Assembly (NCBI GenBank): GCA_947561715.1
Contig: OX387197.1
Span: 15,993,001-16,057,000 of the forward strand
Direction: 5' to 3'
Length of the DNA stretch: 64,000 nt
Source of the DNA: Ascidia mentula
Lineage: Eukaryota; Chordata; Ascidiacea; Phlebobranchia; Ascidiidae
The notes beneath the pieces were generated by a model. The model saw only the letters and a list, made by a program, of their open reading frames with translations, did no database searches and was not told the DNA's origin. This document shows, piece after piece, positions 47,901 through 61,700 of the stretch. Position numbers and translations under genes: made by a program. Numbering within the stretch: position 1 is the first letter of the stretch; each line of letters opens with the position of its first letter.

Positions 47901-50900
47901 TTAAGTGGGTCGCGAAAAAAACAGAGTCCAGCCTATGTCGCCCATTGTTAAGTGGGCTTAGGGCTCGAAAAAAACAGAGTCCAGCCAATGTCTCCCATTG
48001 TTAAGTGGGCTTGGGGCTCGAAAAAAACAGAGTCCAGCTTATCCCACCCAGTCTTAACTTCGGCCCTATCTAGCCCATTGTTAAGTGGGTGGCGAAAAAA
48101 ACAGAGTCCAGCCTATCCCACCCAGTCTTAACTTCAGCCCTATCTCGCCCATTGTTATGTGGGTCGCGAAAAAAACAGAGTCCAGCCTATGTCTCCTATT
48201 GTTAAGTGGGCTTGGGGCTCGAAAAAAACAGAGTCCAGCCCATCCCACCCAGTCTTAACTTCGGCCCTATCTAGCCCATTGTTAAGTGGGTGGCGAAAAA
48301 AACAGAGTTCAGCCTATGTCTCCCATTGTTAAGTGGGCTTGGGGCTCGAAAAAAACAGAGTCCAGCCTATCCCACCCAGTCTTAATTTCGGCCCTATCTC
48401 GCCCATTGTTAAGTGGGTCACGAAAAAAACAGAGTCCAGCATATGTCGCCCATTGTTAAGTGGGCTTGGGGCTCGAAAAAAACAGAGTCCAGCCTATCCC
48501 ACCCAGTCTTAACTTCGGCCCTATCTCGCCCATCGTTAAATGGGTCGCGAAAAAAACAGAGTCCAGCCAATGTCTCCCATTGTTAAGTGGGCTTGGGGCT
48601 CGAAAAAAACAGAGTCCAGCCTATCCCACCCAGTCTTAACTTCGGCCCTATCTAGCCCATTGTTAAGTGGGTCGCGAAAAAAACAGAGTCCAGCCAATGT
48701 CTCCCATTGTTAAGTGGGCTTGGGGCTCGAAAAAAACAGAGTCCAGCCTATCCCACCCAGTCTTAACTTCGGCCCTATCTCGCCCATTGTTAAGTGGGTC
48801 GCGAAAAAAACAGAGTCCAGCCTATGTCGCCCATTGTTAAGTGGGCTTAGGGCTCGAAAAAAACAGAGTCCAGCCTATCCCACCCAGTCTTAACTTCGGC
48901 CCTATCTAGCCCATTGTTAAGTGGGTGGCGAAAAAAACAGAGTCCAGCCTATCCCACCCAGTCTTAACTTCGGCCCTATCTCGCCCATTGTTAAGTGGGT
49001 CGCGATAAAAACAGAGTCCAGCCTATGTCTCCCATTGTTAAGTGGGCTTGGGGCTCGAAAAAAACAGAGTCCAGCCTATCCCACCCAGTCTTAACTTCGG
49101 CCCTATCTCGCCCATTGTTATGTGGGTCGCGAAAAAAACAGAGTCCAGCCCATGTCGCCCATTGTTAAGTGGGCTTGGGGCTCGAAAAAAACAGAGTCCA
49201 GCCTAAAACACCCAGTCTTAACTTCGGCCCTATCTCGCCCATGGTTAAGTGGGTCGCGAAAAAAACAGAGTCCAGCCTATGTCTCCCATTGTTAAGTGGG
49301 CTTGGGGCTAGAAAAAAACAGAGTCCAGCCTATCCCACCCAGTCTTAACTTCGGCCCTATCTCGCCCATTGTTAAGTGGGTCGCGAAAAAAACAGAGTCC
49401 AGCCTATGTCTCCCATTGTTAAGTGGGCTTGGGGCTAGAAAAAAAACAGAGTCCAGCCTATCCCACCCAGTCTTAACTTCGGCAATATCTCGCCCATTGT
49501 TAAGTGGGTCGCGAAAAAAACAGAGTCCAGCCTATGTCTCCCATTGTTAAGTGGGCTTGGGGCTCGAAAAAAACAGAGTCCAGCCCATCCCACCCAGTCT
49601 TAACTTCGGCCCTATCTCGCCCATTGTTAAGTGGGTCGCGAAAAAAACAGAGTCCAGCCTATGTCTGCCATTGTTAAGTGGGCATGGGGCTCGAAAAAAA
49701 CAGAGTCCAGCCTATAACACCCAGTCTTAACTTCGGCCCTATTTCGCCCATTGTTAAGTGGGTCGCGAAAAAAACAGAGTCCAGCCTATGTCTCCCATTG
49801 TTAAGTGGGCTTGGGGCTCGAAAAAAACAGAGTCCAGCCTATAACACCCAGTCTTAACTTCGGCCCTATTTCGCCCATTGTTAAGTGGGTCGCGAAAAAA
49901 ACAGAGTCCAGCCTATGTCTCCCATTGTTAAGTGGGCTTGGGGCTCGAAAAAAACAGAGTCCAGCCTATAACACCCAGTCTTAACTTCGGCCCTATCTCG
50001 CCCATTGTTAAGTGGGTCGCGAAAAAAACAGAGTCCAGCCTATGTCTCCCATTGTTAAGTGGGCTTGGGGCTCGAAAAAAACAGAGTCCAGCCTATCCCA
50101 CCCAGTCTTAACTTCGGCCCTATCTCGCCCATTGTTAAGTGGGTCGCGAAAAAAAACAGAGTCCAGCCTATGTCTCCCATTGTTAAGTGGGCTTGGGGCT
50201 CGAAAAAAACAGAGTCCAGCCTATCCCACCCAGTCTTAACTTCGGCCCTATCTAGCCCATTGTTAAGTGGGTCGCGAAAAAAACAGAGTCCAGCCTATGT
50301 CTCCCATTGTTAAGTGGGCTTTGGGTTCGAAAAAAACAGAGTCCAGCCTATCCCACCCAGTCTTAACTTCGGCCCTATCTAGCCCATTGTTAAGTGGGTC
50401 GCGAAAAAAACAGAGTCCAGCCTATGTCTCCCATTGTTAAGTGGGCTTGGGGCTCGAAAAAACAGAGTCCAGCCTATAACACCCAGTCTTAACTTCGGCC
50501 CTATTTCGCCCATTGTTAAGTGGGTCGCGTAAAAAACAGAGTCCAGCCTATGTCTCCCATTGTTAAGTGGGCTTGGGGCTCGAAAAAAACAGAGTCCAGC
50601 CTATAACACCCAGTCTTAACTTCGGCCCTATCTCGCCCATTGTTAAGTGGGTCGCGAAAAAAACAAGAGTCCAGCCTATGTCTCCCATTGTTAAGTGGGC
50701 TTGGGGCTCGAAAAAAACAGAGTCCAGCCTATCCCACCCAGTCTTAACTTCGGCCCTATCTCGCCCATTGTTAAGTGGGTCGCGAAAAAAACAGAGTCCA
50801 GCCTATGTCTCCCATTGTTAAGTGGGCTTGGGGCTAGAAAAAAACAGAGTCCAGCCTATCCCACCCAGTCTTAACTTCGGCAATATCTCGCCCATTGTTA

Positions 50901-50930
50901 AGTGGGTCGCGAAAAAAACAGAGTCCAGCC
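44934..50930. repeat. sat2 higher-order duplication, 2,997-bp spacing
   Basis: The segment 44934-47933 recurs at 47931-50930, including rare variants such as CTTAGGGCTCG, GTGGCGAAAA, GGTTCGAAAA and GCGTAAAAAAC, at a constant 2,997-bp shift with only occasional differences (for example TTAAGTGGG to TTATGTGGG near 48157). A smaller 374-bp copy of its left end lies at about 44560-44930. Confidence 0.85.
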
Positions 50931-53900
50931 TATGTCTCCCATTGTTAAGTGGGCTTGGGGCTCTAAAAAAACAGAGTCCAGCCCATCCCACCCAGTCTTA
51001 ACTTCGGCCCTATCTAGCCCATTGTTAAGTGGGTCGCGAAAAAAACAGAGTCCAGCCTATGTCGCCCATTGTTAAGTGGGCTTGGGGCCGGAAAAAAACA
51101 GAGTCCAGCCTATCCCACCCAGTCTTAACTTCGGCCCTATCTCGCCCATTGTTAAGTGGGTCGCGAAAAAAACAGAGTCCAGCCTATGTCGCCCATTGTT
51201 AAGTGGGCTTGGGGCTCGAAAAAAACAGAGTCCAGCCTATCCCACCCAGTCTTAACTTCGGCGCTATCTAGCCCATTGTTAAGTGGGTCGCGAAAAAAAC
51301 AGAGTCCAGCCTATGTCTCCCATTGTTAAGTGGGCTTGGGGCTCGAAAAAAACAGAGTCCAGCCTATCCCACCCAGTCTTAACTTCGGCCCTATCTCGCC
51401 CATTGTTAAGTGGGTCGCGAAAAAAACAGAGTCCAGCCTATGTCTCCCATTGTTAAGTGGGCTTTGGGTTCGAAAAAAACAGAGTCCAGCCTATCCCACC
51501 CAGTCTTAACTTCGGCCCTATCTAGCCCATTGTTAAGTGGGTCGCGAAAAAAACAGAGTCCAGCCTATGTCTCCCATTGTTAAGTGGGCTTGGGGCTCGA
51601 AAAAACAGAGTCCAGCCTATAACACCCAGTCTTAACTTCGGCCCTATTTCGCCCATTGTTAAGTGGGTCGCGTAAAAAACAGAGTCCAGCCTATGTCTCC
51701 CATTGTTAAGTGGGCTTGGGGCTCGAAAAAAACAGAGTCCAGCCTATAACACCCAGTCTTAACTTCGGCCCTATCTCGCCCATTGTTAAGTGGGTCGCGA
51801 AAAAAACAAGAGTCCAGCCTATGTCTCCCATTGTTAAGTGGGCTTGGGGCTCGAAAAAAACAGAGTCCAGCCTATCCCACCCAGTCTTAACTTCGGCCCT
51901 ATCTCGCCCATTGTTAAGTGGGTCGCGAAAAAAACAGAGTCCAGCCTATGTCGCCCATTGTTAAGTGGGCTTGGGGCTCGAAAAAAACAGAGTCCAGCCT
52001 ATCCCACCCAGTCTTAACTTCGGCCCTATCTCGCCCATTGTTAAGTGGGTCGCGAATAAAACAGAGTCCAGCCAATGTCTCCCATTGTTAAGTGGGCTTG
52101 GGGCTCGAAAAAAACAGAGTCCAGCCTATCCCACCCAGTCTTAACTTCGGCCCTATCTCGCCCATTGTTAAGTGGGTCGCGAAAAAAACAGAGTCCAGCC
52201 TATGTCGCCCATTGTTAAGTGGGCTTAGGGCTCGAAAAAAACAGAGTCCAGCCTATCCCACCCAGTCTTAACTTCGGCCCTATCTAGCCCATTGTTAAGT
52301 GGGTGGCGAAAAAAACAGAGTCCAGCCTATCCCACCCAGTCTTAACTTCGGCCCTATCTCGCCCATTGTTAAGTGGGTCGCGAAAAAAACAGAGTTCAGC
52401 CTATGTCTCCCATTGTTAAGTGGGCTTGGGGCTAGAAAAAAACAGAGTCCAGCCTATCCCACCCAGTCTTAACTTCGGCCCTATCTCGCCCATTGTTAAG
52501 TGGGTCGCGATAAAAACAGAGTCCAGCCTATGTCTGCCATTGTTAAGTGGGCATGGGGCTCGAAAAAAACAGAGTCCAGCCTATAACACCCAGTCTTAAC
52601 TTCGGCCCTATTTCGCCCATTGTTAAGTGGGTCGCGAAAAAAACAGAGTCCAGCCTATGTCTCCCATTGTTAAGTGGGCTTGGGGCTCGAAAAAAACAGA
52701 GTCCAGCCTATAACACCCAGTCTTAACTTCGGCCCTATTTCGCCCATTGTTAAGTGGGTCGCGAAAAAAACAGAGTCCAGCCTATGTCTCCCATTGTTAA
52801 GTGGGCTTGGGGCTCGAAAAAAACAGAGTCCAGCCTATCCCACCCAGTCTTAACTTCGGCCCTATCTCGCCCATTGTTAAGTGGGTCGCGAAAAAAACAG
52901 AGTCCAGCCTATGTCTCCCATTGTTAAGTGGGCTTGGGGCTAGAAAAAAACAGAGTCCAGCCTATCCCACCCAGTCTTAACTTCGGCAATATCTCGCCCA
53001 TTGTTAAGTGGGTCGCGAAAAAAACAGAGTCCAGCCTATGTCTCCCATTGTTAAGTGGGCTTGGGGCTCGAAAAAAACAGAGTCCAGCCCATCCCACCCA
53101 GTCTTAACTTCGGCCCTATCTAGCCCATTGTTAAGTGGGTCGCGAAAAAAACAGAGTCCAGCCTATGTCTGCCATTGTTAAGTGGGCATGGGGCTCGAAA
53201 AAAACAGAGTCCAGCCTATAACACCCAGTCTTAACTTCGGCCCTATTTCGCCCATTGTTAAGTGGGTCGCGAAAAAAACAGAGTCCAGCCTATGTCTCCC
53301 ATTGTTAAGTGGGCTTGGGGCTCGAAAAAAACAGAGTCCAGCCTATAACACCCAGTCTTAACTTCGGCCCTATTTCGCCCATTGTTAAGTGGGTCGCGAA
53401 AAAAACAGAGTCCAGCCTATGTCTCCCATTGTTAAGTGGGCTTGGGGCTCGAAAAAAACAGAGTCCAGCCTATCCCACCCAGTCTTAACTTCGGCCCTAT
53501 CTCGCCCATTGTTAAGTGGGTCGCGAAAAAAACAGAGTCCAGCCTATGTCTCCCATTGTTAAGTGGGCTTGGGGCTAGAAAAAAACAGAGTCCAGCCTAT
53601 CCCACCCAGTCTTAACTTCGGCAATATCTCGCCCATTGTTAAGTGGGTCGCGAAAAAAACAGAGTCCAGCCTATGTCTCCCATTGTTAAGTGGGCTTGGG
53701 GCTCTAAAAAAACAGAGTCCAGCCCATCCCACCCAGTCTTAACTTCGGCCCTATCTAGCCCATTGTTAAGTGGGTCGCGAAAAAAACAGAGTCCAGCCTA
53801 TGTCTCCCATTGTTAAGTGGGCTTGGGGCTCTAAAAAAACAGAGTCCAGCCCATCCCACCCAGTCTTAACTTCGGCCCTATCTAGCCCATTGTTAAGTGG

Positions 53901-56038
53901 GTCGCGAAAAAAACAGAGTCCAGCCTATGTCTGCCATTGTTAAGTGGGCATGGGGCTCGAAAAAAACAGAGTCCAGCCTATAACACCCAGTCTTAACTTC
54001 GGCCCTATTTCGCCCATTGTTAAGTGGGTCGCGAAAAAAACAGAGTCCAGCCTATGTCTCCCATTGTTAAGTGGGCTTGGGGCTCGAAAAAAACAGAGTC
54101 CAGCCTATAACACCCAGTCTTAACTTCGGCCCTATTTCGCCCATTGTTAAGTGGGTCGCGAAAAAAACAGAGTCCAGCCTATGTCTCCCATTGTTAAGTG
54201 GGCTTGGGGCTCGAAAAAAACAGAGTCCAGCCTATCCCACCCAGTCTTAACTTCGGCCCTATCTCGCCCATTGTTAAGTGGGTCGCGAAAAAAACAGAGT
54301 CCAGCCTATGTCTCCCATTGTTAAGTGGGCTTGGGGCTAGAAAAAAACAGAGTCCAGCCTATCCCACCCAGTCTTAACTTCGGCAATATCTCGCCCATTG
54401 TTAAGTGGGTCGCGAAAAAAACAGAGTCCAGCCTATGTCTCCCATTGTTAAGTGGGCTTGGGGCTCTAAAAAAACAGAGTCCAGCCCATCCCACCCAGTC
54501 TTAACTTCGGCCCTATCTAGCCCATTGTTAAGTGGGTCGCGAAAAAAACAGAGTCCAGCCTATGTCGCCCATTGTTAAGTGGGCTTGGGGCCGGAAAAAA
54601 ACAGAGTCCAGCCTATCCCACCCAGTCTTAACTTCGGCCCTATCTCGCCCATTGTTAAGTGGGTCGCGAAAAAAACAGAGTCCAGCCTATGTCGCCCATT
54701 GTTAAGTGGGCTTGGGGCTCGAAAAAAACAGAGTCCAGCCTATCCCACCCAGTCTTAACTTCGGCGCTATCTAGCCCATTGTTAAGTGGGTCGCGAAAAA
54801 AACAGAGTCCAGCCTATGTCTCCCATTGTTAAGTGGGCTTGGGGCTCGAAAAAAACAGAGTCCAGCCTATCCCACCCAGTCTTAACTTCGGCCCTATCTC
54901 GCCCATTGTTAAGTGGGTCGCGAAAAAAACAGAGTCCAGCCTATGTCTCCCATTGTTAAGTGGGCTTTGGGTTCGAAAAAAACAGAGTCCAGCCTATCCC
55001 ACCCAGTCTTAACTTCGGCCCTATCTAGCCCATTGTTAAGTGGGTCGCGAAAAAAACAGAGTCCAGCCTATGTCTCCCATTGTTAAGTGGGCTTGGGGCT
55101 CGAAAAAACAGAGTCCAGCCTATAACACCCAGTCTTAACTTCGGCCCTATTTCGCCCATTGTTAAGTGGGTCGCGTAAAAAACAGAGTCCAGCCTATGTC
55201 TCCCATTGTTAAGTGGGCTTGGGGCTCGAAAAAAACAGAGTCCAGCCTATAACACCCAGTCTTAACTTCGGCCCTATCTCGCCCATTGTTAAGTGGGTCG
55301 CGAAAAAAACAAGAGTCCAGCCTATGTCTCCCATTGTTAAGTGGGCTTGGGGCTCGAAAAAAACAGAGTCCAGCCTATCCCACCCAGTCTTAACTTCGGC
55401 CCTATCTCGCCCATTGTTAAGTGGGTCGCGAAAAAAACAGAGTCCAGCCTATGTCGCCCATTGTTAAGTGGGCTTTGGGCTCGAAAAAAACAGAGTCCAG
55501 CCTATCCCACCCAGTCTTAACTTCGGCCCTATCTCGCCCATTGTTAAGTGGGTCGCGAATAAAACAGAGTCCAGCCAATGTCTCCCATTGTTAAGTGGGC
55601 TTGGGGCTCGAAAAAAACAGAGTCCAGCCTATCCCACCCAGTCTTAACTTCGGCCCTATCTCGCCCATTGTTAAGTGGGTCGCGAAAAAAACAGAGTCCA
55701 GCCTATGTCGCCCATTGTTAAGTGGGCTTAGGGCTCGAAAAAAACAGAGTCCAGCCTATCCCACCCAGTCTTAACTTCGGCCCTATCTAGCCCATTGTTA
55801 AGTGGGTGGCGAAAAAAACAGAGTCCAGCCTATCCCACCCAGTCTTAACTTCGGCCCTATCTCGCCCATTGTTAAGTGGGTCGCGAAAAAAACAGAGTTC
55901 AGCCTATGTCTCCCATTGTTAAGTGGGCTTGGGGCTAGAAAAAAACAGAGTCCAGCCTATCCCACCCAGTCTTAACTTCGGCCCTATCTCGCCCATTGTT
56001 AAGTGGGTCGCGATAAAAACAGAGTCCAGCCTATGTCT
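50930..56038. repeat. sat2 higher-order duplication, 3,503-bp spacing
   Basis: About 1.6 kb (50930-52535) recurs at 54433-56038. Markers: GGGCTCTAAAAAAAC at ~50958 and ~54461, GGGGCCGGAAAAA and GGCGCTATC. The intervening 52534-54433 holds shorter repeats of a block starting ATGTCTGCCATTG (52530, 53165, 53927), spaced by exactly 5 and 6 units. Confidence 0.8.
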
Positions 56039-58790
56039 CCCATTGTTAAGTGGGCTTGGGGCTCGAAAAAAACAGAGTCCAGCCTATCCCACCCAGTCTT
56101 AACTTCGGCCCTATCTCGCCCATTGTTATGTGGGTCGCGAAAAAAACAGAGTCCAGCCCATGTCGCCCATTGTTAAGTGGGCTTGGGGCTCGAAAAAAAC
56201 AGAGTCCAGCCTAAAACACCCAGTCTTAACTTCGGCCCTATCTCGCCCATGGTTAAGTGGGTCGCGAAAAAAACAGAGTCCAGCCTATGTCTCCCATTGT
56301 TAAGTGGGCTTGGGGCTCGAAAAAAACAGAGTCCAGCCTATCCCACCCAGTCTTAACTTCGGCCCTATCTCGCCCATTGTTTAGTGGGTCGCGAAAAAAA
56401 CAGAGTCCAGCCTATGTCTCCCATTGTTAAGTGGGCTTGGGGCTAGAAAAAAAACAGAGTCCAGCCTATCCCACCCAGTCTTAACTTCGGCAATATCTCG
56501 CCCATTGTTAAGTGGGTCGCGAAAAAAACAGAGTCCAGCCTATGTCTCCCATTGTTAAGTGGGCTTGGGGCTCGAAAAAAACAGAGTCCAGCCCATCCCA
56601 CCCAGTCTTAACTTCGGCCCTATCTAGCCCATTGTTAAGTGGGTCGCGAAAAAAACAGAGTCCAGCCTATGTCGCCCATTGTTAAGTGGGCTTGGGGCTC
56701 GAAAAAAACAGAGTCCAGCCCATCCCACCCAGTCTTAACTTCGGCCCTATCTCGCCCATTGTTAAGTGGGTCGCGAAAAAAACAGAGTCCAGCCTATGTC
56801 TGCCATTGTTAAGTGGGCATGGGGCTCGAAAAAAACAGAGTCCAGCCTATAACACCCAGTCTTAACTTCGGCCCTATTTCGCCCATTGTTAAGTGGGTCG
56901 CGAAAAAAACAGAGTCCAGCCTATGTCTCCCATTGTTAAGTGGGCTTGGGGCTCGAAAAAAACAGAGTCCAGCCTATAACACCCAGTCTTAACTTCGGCC
57001 CTATTTCGCCCATTGTTAAGTGGGTCGCGAAAAAAACAGAGTCCAGCCTATGTCTCCCATTGTTAAGTGGGCTTGGGGCTCGAAAAAAACAGAGTCCAGC
57101 CTATAACACCCAGTCTTAACTTCGGCCCTATCTCGCCCATTGTTAAGTGGGTCGCGAAAAAAACAGAGTCCAGCCTATGTCTCCCATTGTTAAGTGGGCT
57201 TGGGGCTCGAAAAAAACAGAGTCCAGCCTATCCCACCCAGTCTTAACTTCGGCCCTATCTCGCCCATTGTTTAGTGGGTCGCGAAAAAAACAGAGTCCAG
57301 CCTATGTCTCCCATTGTTAAGTGGGCTTGGGGCTCGAAAAAAACAGAGTCCAGCCTATCCCACCCAGTCTTAACTTCGGCAATATCTCGCCCATTGTTAA
57401 GTGGGTCGCGAAAAAAACAGAGTCCAGCCTATGTCTCCCATTGTTAAGTGGGCTTGGGGCTCGAAAAAAACAGAGTCCAGCCTATCCCACCCAGTCTTAA
57501 CTTCGGCCCTATCTCGCCCATTGTTAAGTGGGTCGCGAAAAAAACAGAGTCCAGCCTATGTCGCCCATTGTTAAGTGGGCTTGGGGCTCGAAAAAAACAG
57601 AGTCCAGCCTATCCCACCCAGTCTTAACTTCGGCCCTATCTCGCCCATTGTTAAGTGGGTCGCGAAAAAAACAGAGTCCAGCCAATGTCTCCCATTGTTA
57701 AGTGGGCTTGGGGCTCGAAAAAAACAGAGTCCAGCCTATCCCACCCAGTCTTAACTTCGGCCCTATCTCGCCCATTGTTAAGTGGGTCGCGAAAAAAACA
57801 GAGTCCAGCCTATGTCGCCCATTGTTAAGTGGGCTTAGGGCTCGAAAAAAACAGAGTCCAGCCTATCCCACCCAGTCTTAACTTCGGCCCTATCTAGCCC
57901 ATTGTTAAGTGGGTGGCGAAAAAAACAGAGTCCAGCCTATCCCACCCAGTCTTAACTTCGGCCCTATCTCGCCCATTGTTAAGTGGGTCGCGAAAAAAAC
58001 AGAGTTCAGCCTATGTCTCCCATTGTTAAGTGGGCTTGGGGCTAGAAAAAAACAGAGTCCAGCCTATCCCACCCAGTCTTAACTTCGGCCCTATCTCGCC
58101 CATTGTTTAGTGGGTCGCGAAAAAAACAGAGTCCAGCCTATGTCTCCCATTGTTAAGTGGGCTTGGGGCTCGAAAAAAACAGAGTCCAGCCTATCCCACC
58201 CAGTCTTAACTTCGGCCCTATCTCGCCCATTGTTAAGTGGGTCGCGAAAAAAACAGAGTCCAGCCTATGTCGCCCATTGTTAAGTGGGCTTGGGGCTCGA
58301 AAAAAACAGAGTCCAGCCTATCCCACCCAGTCTTAACTTCGGCCCTATCTCGCCCATTGTTAAGTGGGTCGCGAAAAAAACAGAGTCCAGCCTATGTCTC
58401 CCATTGTTAAGTGGGCTTTGGGCTCGAAAAAAACAGAGTCCAGCCTATCCCACCCAGTCTTAACTTCGGCCCTATCTCGCCCATTGTTAAGTGGGTCGCG
58501 AAAAAAACAGAGTCCAGCCTATGTCTCCCATTGTTAAGTGGGCTTTGGGCTCGAAAAAAACAGAGTCCAGCCTATCCCACCCAGTCTTAACTTCGGCCCT
58601 ATCTAGCCCATTGTTAAGTGGGTCGCGAAAAAAACAGAGTCCAGCCTATGTCTCCCATTGTTAAGTGGGCTTGGGGCTCGAAAAAACAGAGTCCAGCCTA
58701 TAACACCCAGTCTTAACTTCGGCCCTATTTCGCCCATTGTTAAGTGGGTCGCGTAAAAAACAGAGTCCAGCCTATGTCTCCCATTGTTAA

Positions 58791-61700
58791 GTGGGCTTGG
58801 GGCTCGAAAAAAACAGAGTCCAGCCTATAACACCCAGTCTTAACTTCGGCCCTATCTCGCCCATTGTTAAGTGGGTCGCGAAAAAAACAAGAGTCCAGCC
58901 TATGTCTCCCATTGTTAAGTGGGCTTGGGGCTCGAAAAAAACAGAGTCCAGCCTATCCCACCCAGTCTTAACTTCGGCCCTATCTCGCCCATTGTTAAGT
59001 GGGTCGCGAAATAAAACAGAGTCCAGCCTATGTCTCCCATTGTTAAGTGGGCTTGGGGCTCGAAAAAAACAGAGTCCAGCCTATCCCACCCAGTCTTAAC
59101 TTCGGCCCTATCTCGCCCATTGTTAAGTGGGTCGCGAAAAAAACAGAGTCCAGCCTATGTCTCCCATTGTTAAGTGAGCTTGGGGCTCGAAAAAAACAGA
59201 GTCCAGCCTATCCCACCCAGTCTTAACTTCGGCCCTATCTCGCCCATTGTTAAGTGGGTCGCGAAAAAAACAGAGTCCAGCCTATGTCTCCCATTGTGAA
59301 GTGGGCTTGGGGCTCGAAAAAAACAGAGTCCAGTCTATAACACCCAGTCTTAACTTCGGCCCTATCTCGCCCATTGTTAAGTGGGTCGCGAAAAAAACAG
59401 AGTCCAGCCTATGTCTCCCATTGTTAAGTGGGCTTTGGGCTCGAAAAAAACAGAGTCCAGCCTATCCCACCCAGTCTTAACTTCGGCCCTATCTCGCCCA
59501 TTGTTAAGTGGGTCGCGAAAAAAACAGAGTCCAGCCTATGTCTCCCATTGTTAAGTGGGCTTTGTGCTCGAAAAAAACAGAGTCCAGCCTATCCCACCCA
59601 GTCTTAACTTCGGCCCTATCTAGCCCATTGTTAAGTGGGTCGCGAAAAAAACAGAGTCCAGCCTATGTCTCCCATTGTTAAGTGGGCTTGGGGCTCGAAA
59701 AAACAGAGTCCAGCCTATAACACCCAGTCTTAACTTCGGCCCTATTTCGCCCATTGTTAAGTGGGTCGCGTAAAAAACAGAGTCCAGCCTATGTCTCCCA
59801 TTGTTAAGTGGGCTTGGGGCTCGAAAAAAACAGAGTCCAGCCTATAACACCCAGTCTTAACTTCGGCCCTATCTCGCCCATTGTTAAGTGGGTCGCGAAA
59901 AAAACAAGAGTCCAGCCTATGTCTCCCATTGTTAAGTGGGCTTGGGGCTCGAAAAAAACAGAGTCCAGCCTATCCCACCCAGTCTTAACTTCGGCCCTAT
60001 CTCGCCCATTGTTAAGTGGGTCGCGAAAAAAAACAGAGTCCAGCCTATGTCTCCCATTGTTAAGTGGGCTTGGGGCTCGAAAAAAACAGAGTCCAGCCTA
60101 TCCCACCCAGTCTTAACTTCGGCCCTATCTCGCCCATTGTTAAGTGGGTCGCGAAAAAAACAGAGTCCAGCCTATGTCTCCCATTGTTAAGTGAGCTTGG
60201 GGCTCGAAAAAAACAGAGTCCAGCCTATCCCACCCAGTCTTAACTTCGGCCCTATCTCGCCCATTGTTAAGTGGGTCGCGAAAAAAACAGAGTCCAGCCT
60301 ATGTCTCCCATTGTGAAGTGGGCTTGGGGCTCGAAAAAAACAGAGTCCAGTCTATAACACCCAGTCTTAACTTCGGCCCTATCTCGCCCATTGTTAAGTG
60401 GGTCGCGAAAAAAACAGAGTCCAGCCTATGTCTCCCATTGTTAAGTGGGCTTGGGGCTAGAAAAAAACAGAGTCCAGCCTATCCCACCCAGTCTTAACTT
60501 CGGCCCTATCTCGCCCATTGTTAAGTGGGTCGCGAAAAAAACAGAGTCCAGCCTATGTCTCCCATTGTTAAGTGGGTCGCGAAAAAAACAGAGTCCAGCC
60601 TATGTCTCCCATTGTTAAGTGGGCTTGGGGCTCGAAAAAAACAGAGTCCAGCCCATCCCACCCAGTCTTAACTTCGGCCCTATCTAGCCCATTGTTAAGT
60701 GGGTCGCGAAAAAAACAGAGTCCAGCCTATGTCGCCCATTGTTAAGTGGGCTTGGGGCTCGAAAAAAACAGAGTCCAGCCCATCCCACCCAGTCTTAACT
60801 TCGGCCCTATCTCGCCCATTGTTAAGTGGGTCGCGAAAAAAACAGAGTCCAGCCTATGTCGCCCATTGTTAAGTGGGCTTGGGGCTCGAAAAAAACAGAG
60901 TCCAGCCCATCCCACCCAGTCTTAACTTCGGCCCTATCTTGCCCATTGTTAAGTGGGTCGCGAAAAAAACAGAGTCCAGCCTATGTCTGCCATTGTTAAG
61001 TGGGCATGGGGCTCGAAAAAAACAGAGTCCAGCCTATCCCACCCAGTCTTAACTTCGGCGCTATCTAGCCCATTGTTAAGTGGGTCGCGAAAAAAACAGA
61101 GTCCAGCCTATGTCTCCCATTGTTAAGTGGGCTTGGGGCTCGAAAAAAACAGAGTCCAGCCTATCCCACCCAGTCTTAACTTCGGCCCTATCTCGCCCAT
61201 TGTTAAGTGGGTCGCGAAAAAAACAGAGTCCAGCCTATGTCTCCCATTGTTAAGTGGGCTTGGGGCTAGAAAAAAACAGAGTCCAGCCTATGTCTCCCAT
61301 TGTTAAGTGGGCTTGGGGCTCGAAAAAAACAGAGTCCAGCCCATCCCACCCAGTCTTAACTTCGGCCCTATCTCGCCCATTGTTAAGTGGGTCGCGAAAA
61401 AAACAGAGTCCAGCCTATGTCTGCCATTGTTAAGTGGGCATGGGGCTCGAAAAAAACAGAGTCCAGCCTATAACACCCAGTCTTAACTTCGGCCCTATTT
61501 CGCCCATTGTTAAGTGGGTCGCGAAAAAAACAGAGTCCAGCCTATGTCTCCCATTGTTAAGTGGGCTTGGGGCTCGAAAAAAACAGAGTCCAGCCTATCC
61601 CATCCAGTCTTAACTTCGGCCCTATCTCGCCCATTGTTAAGTGGGTCGCGAAAAAAAACAGTGTCCAGCCTATGTCTCCCATTGTTAAGTGGGCTTTGGG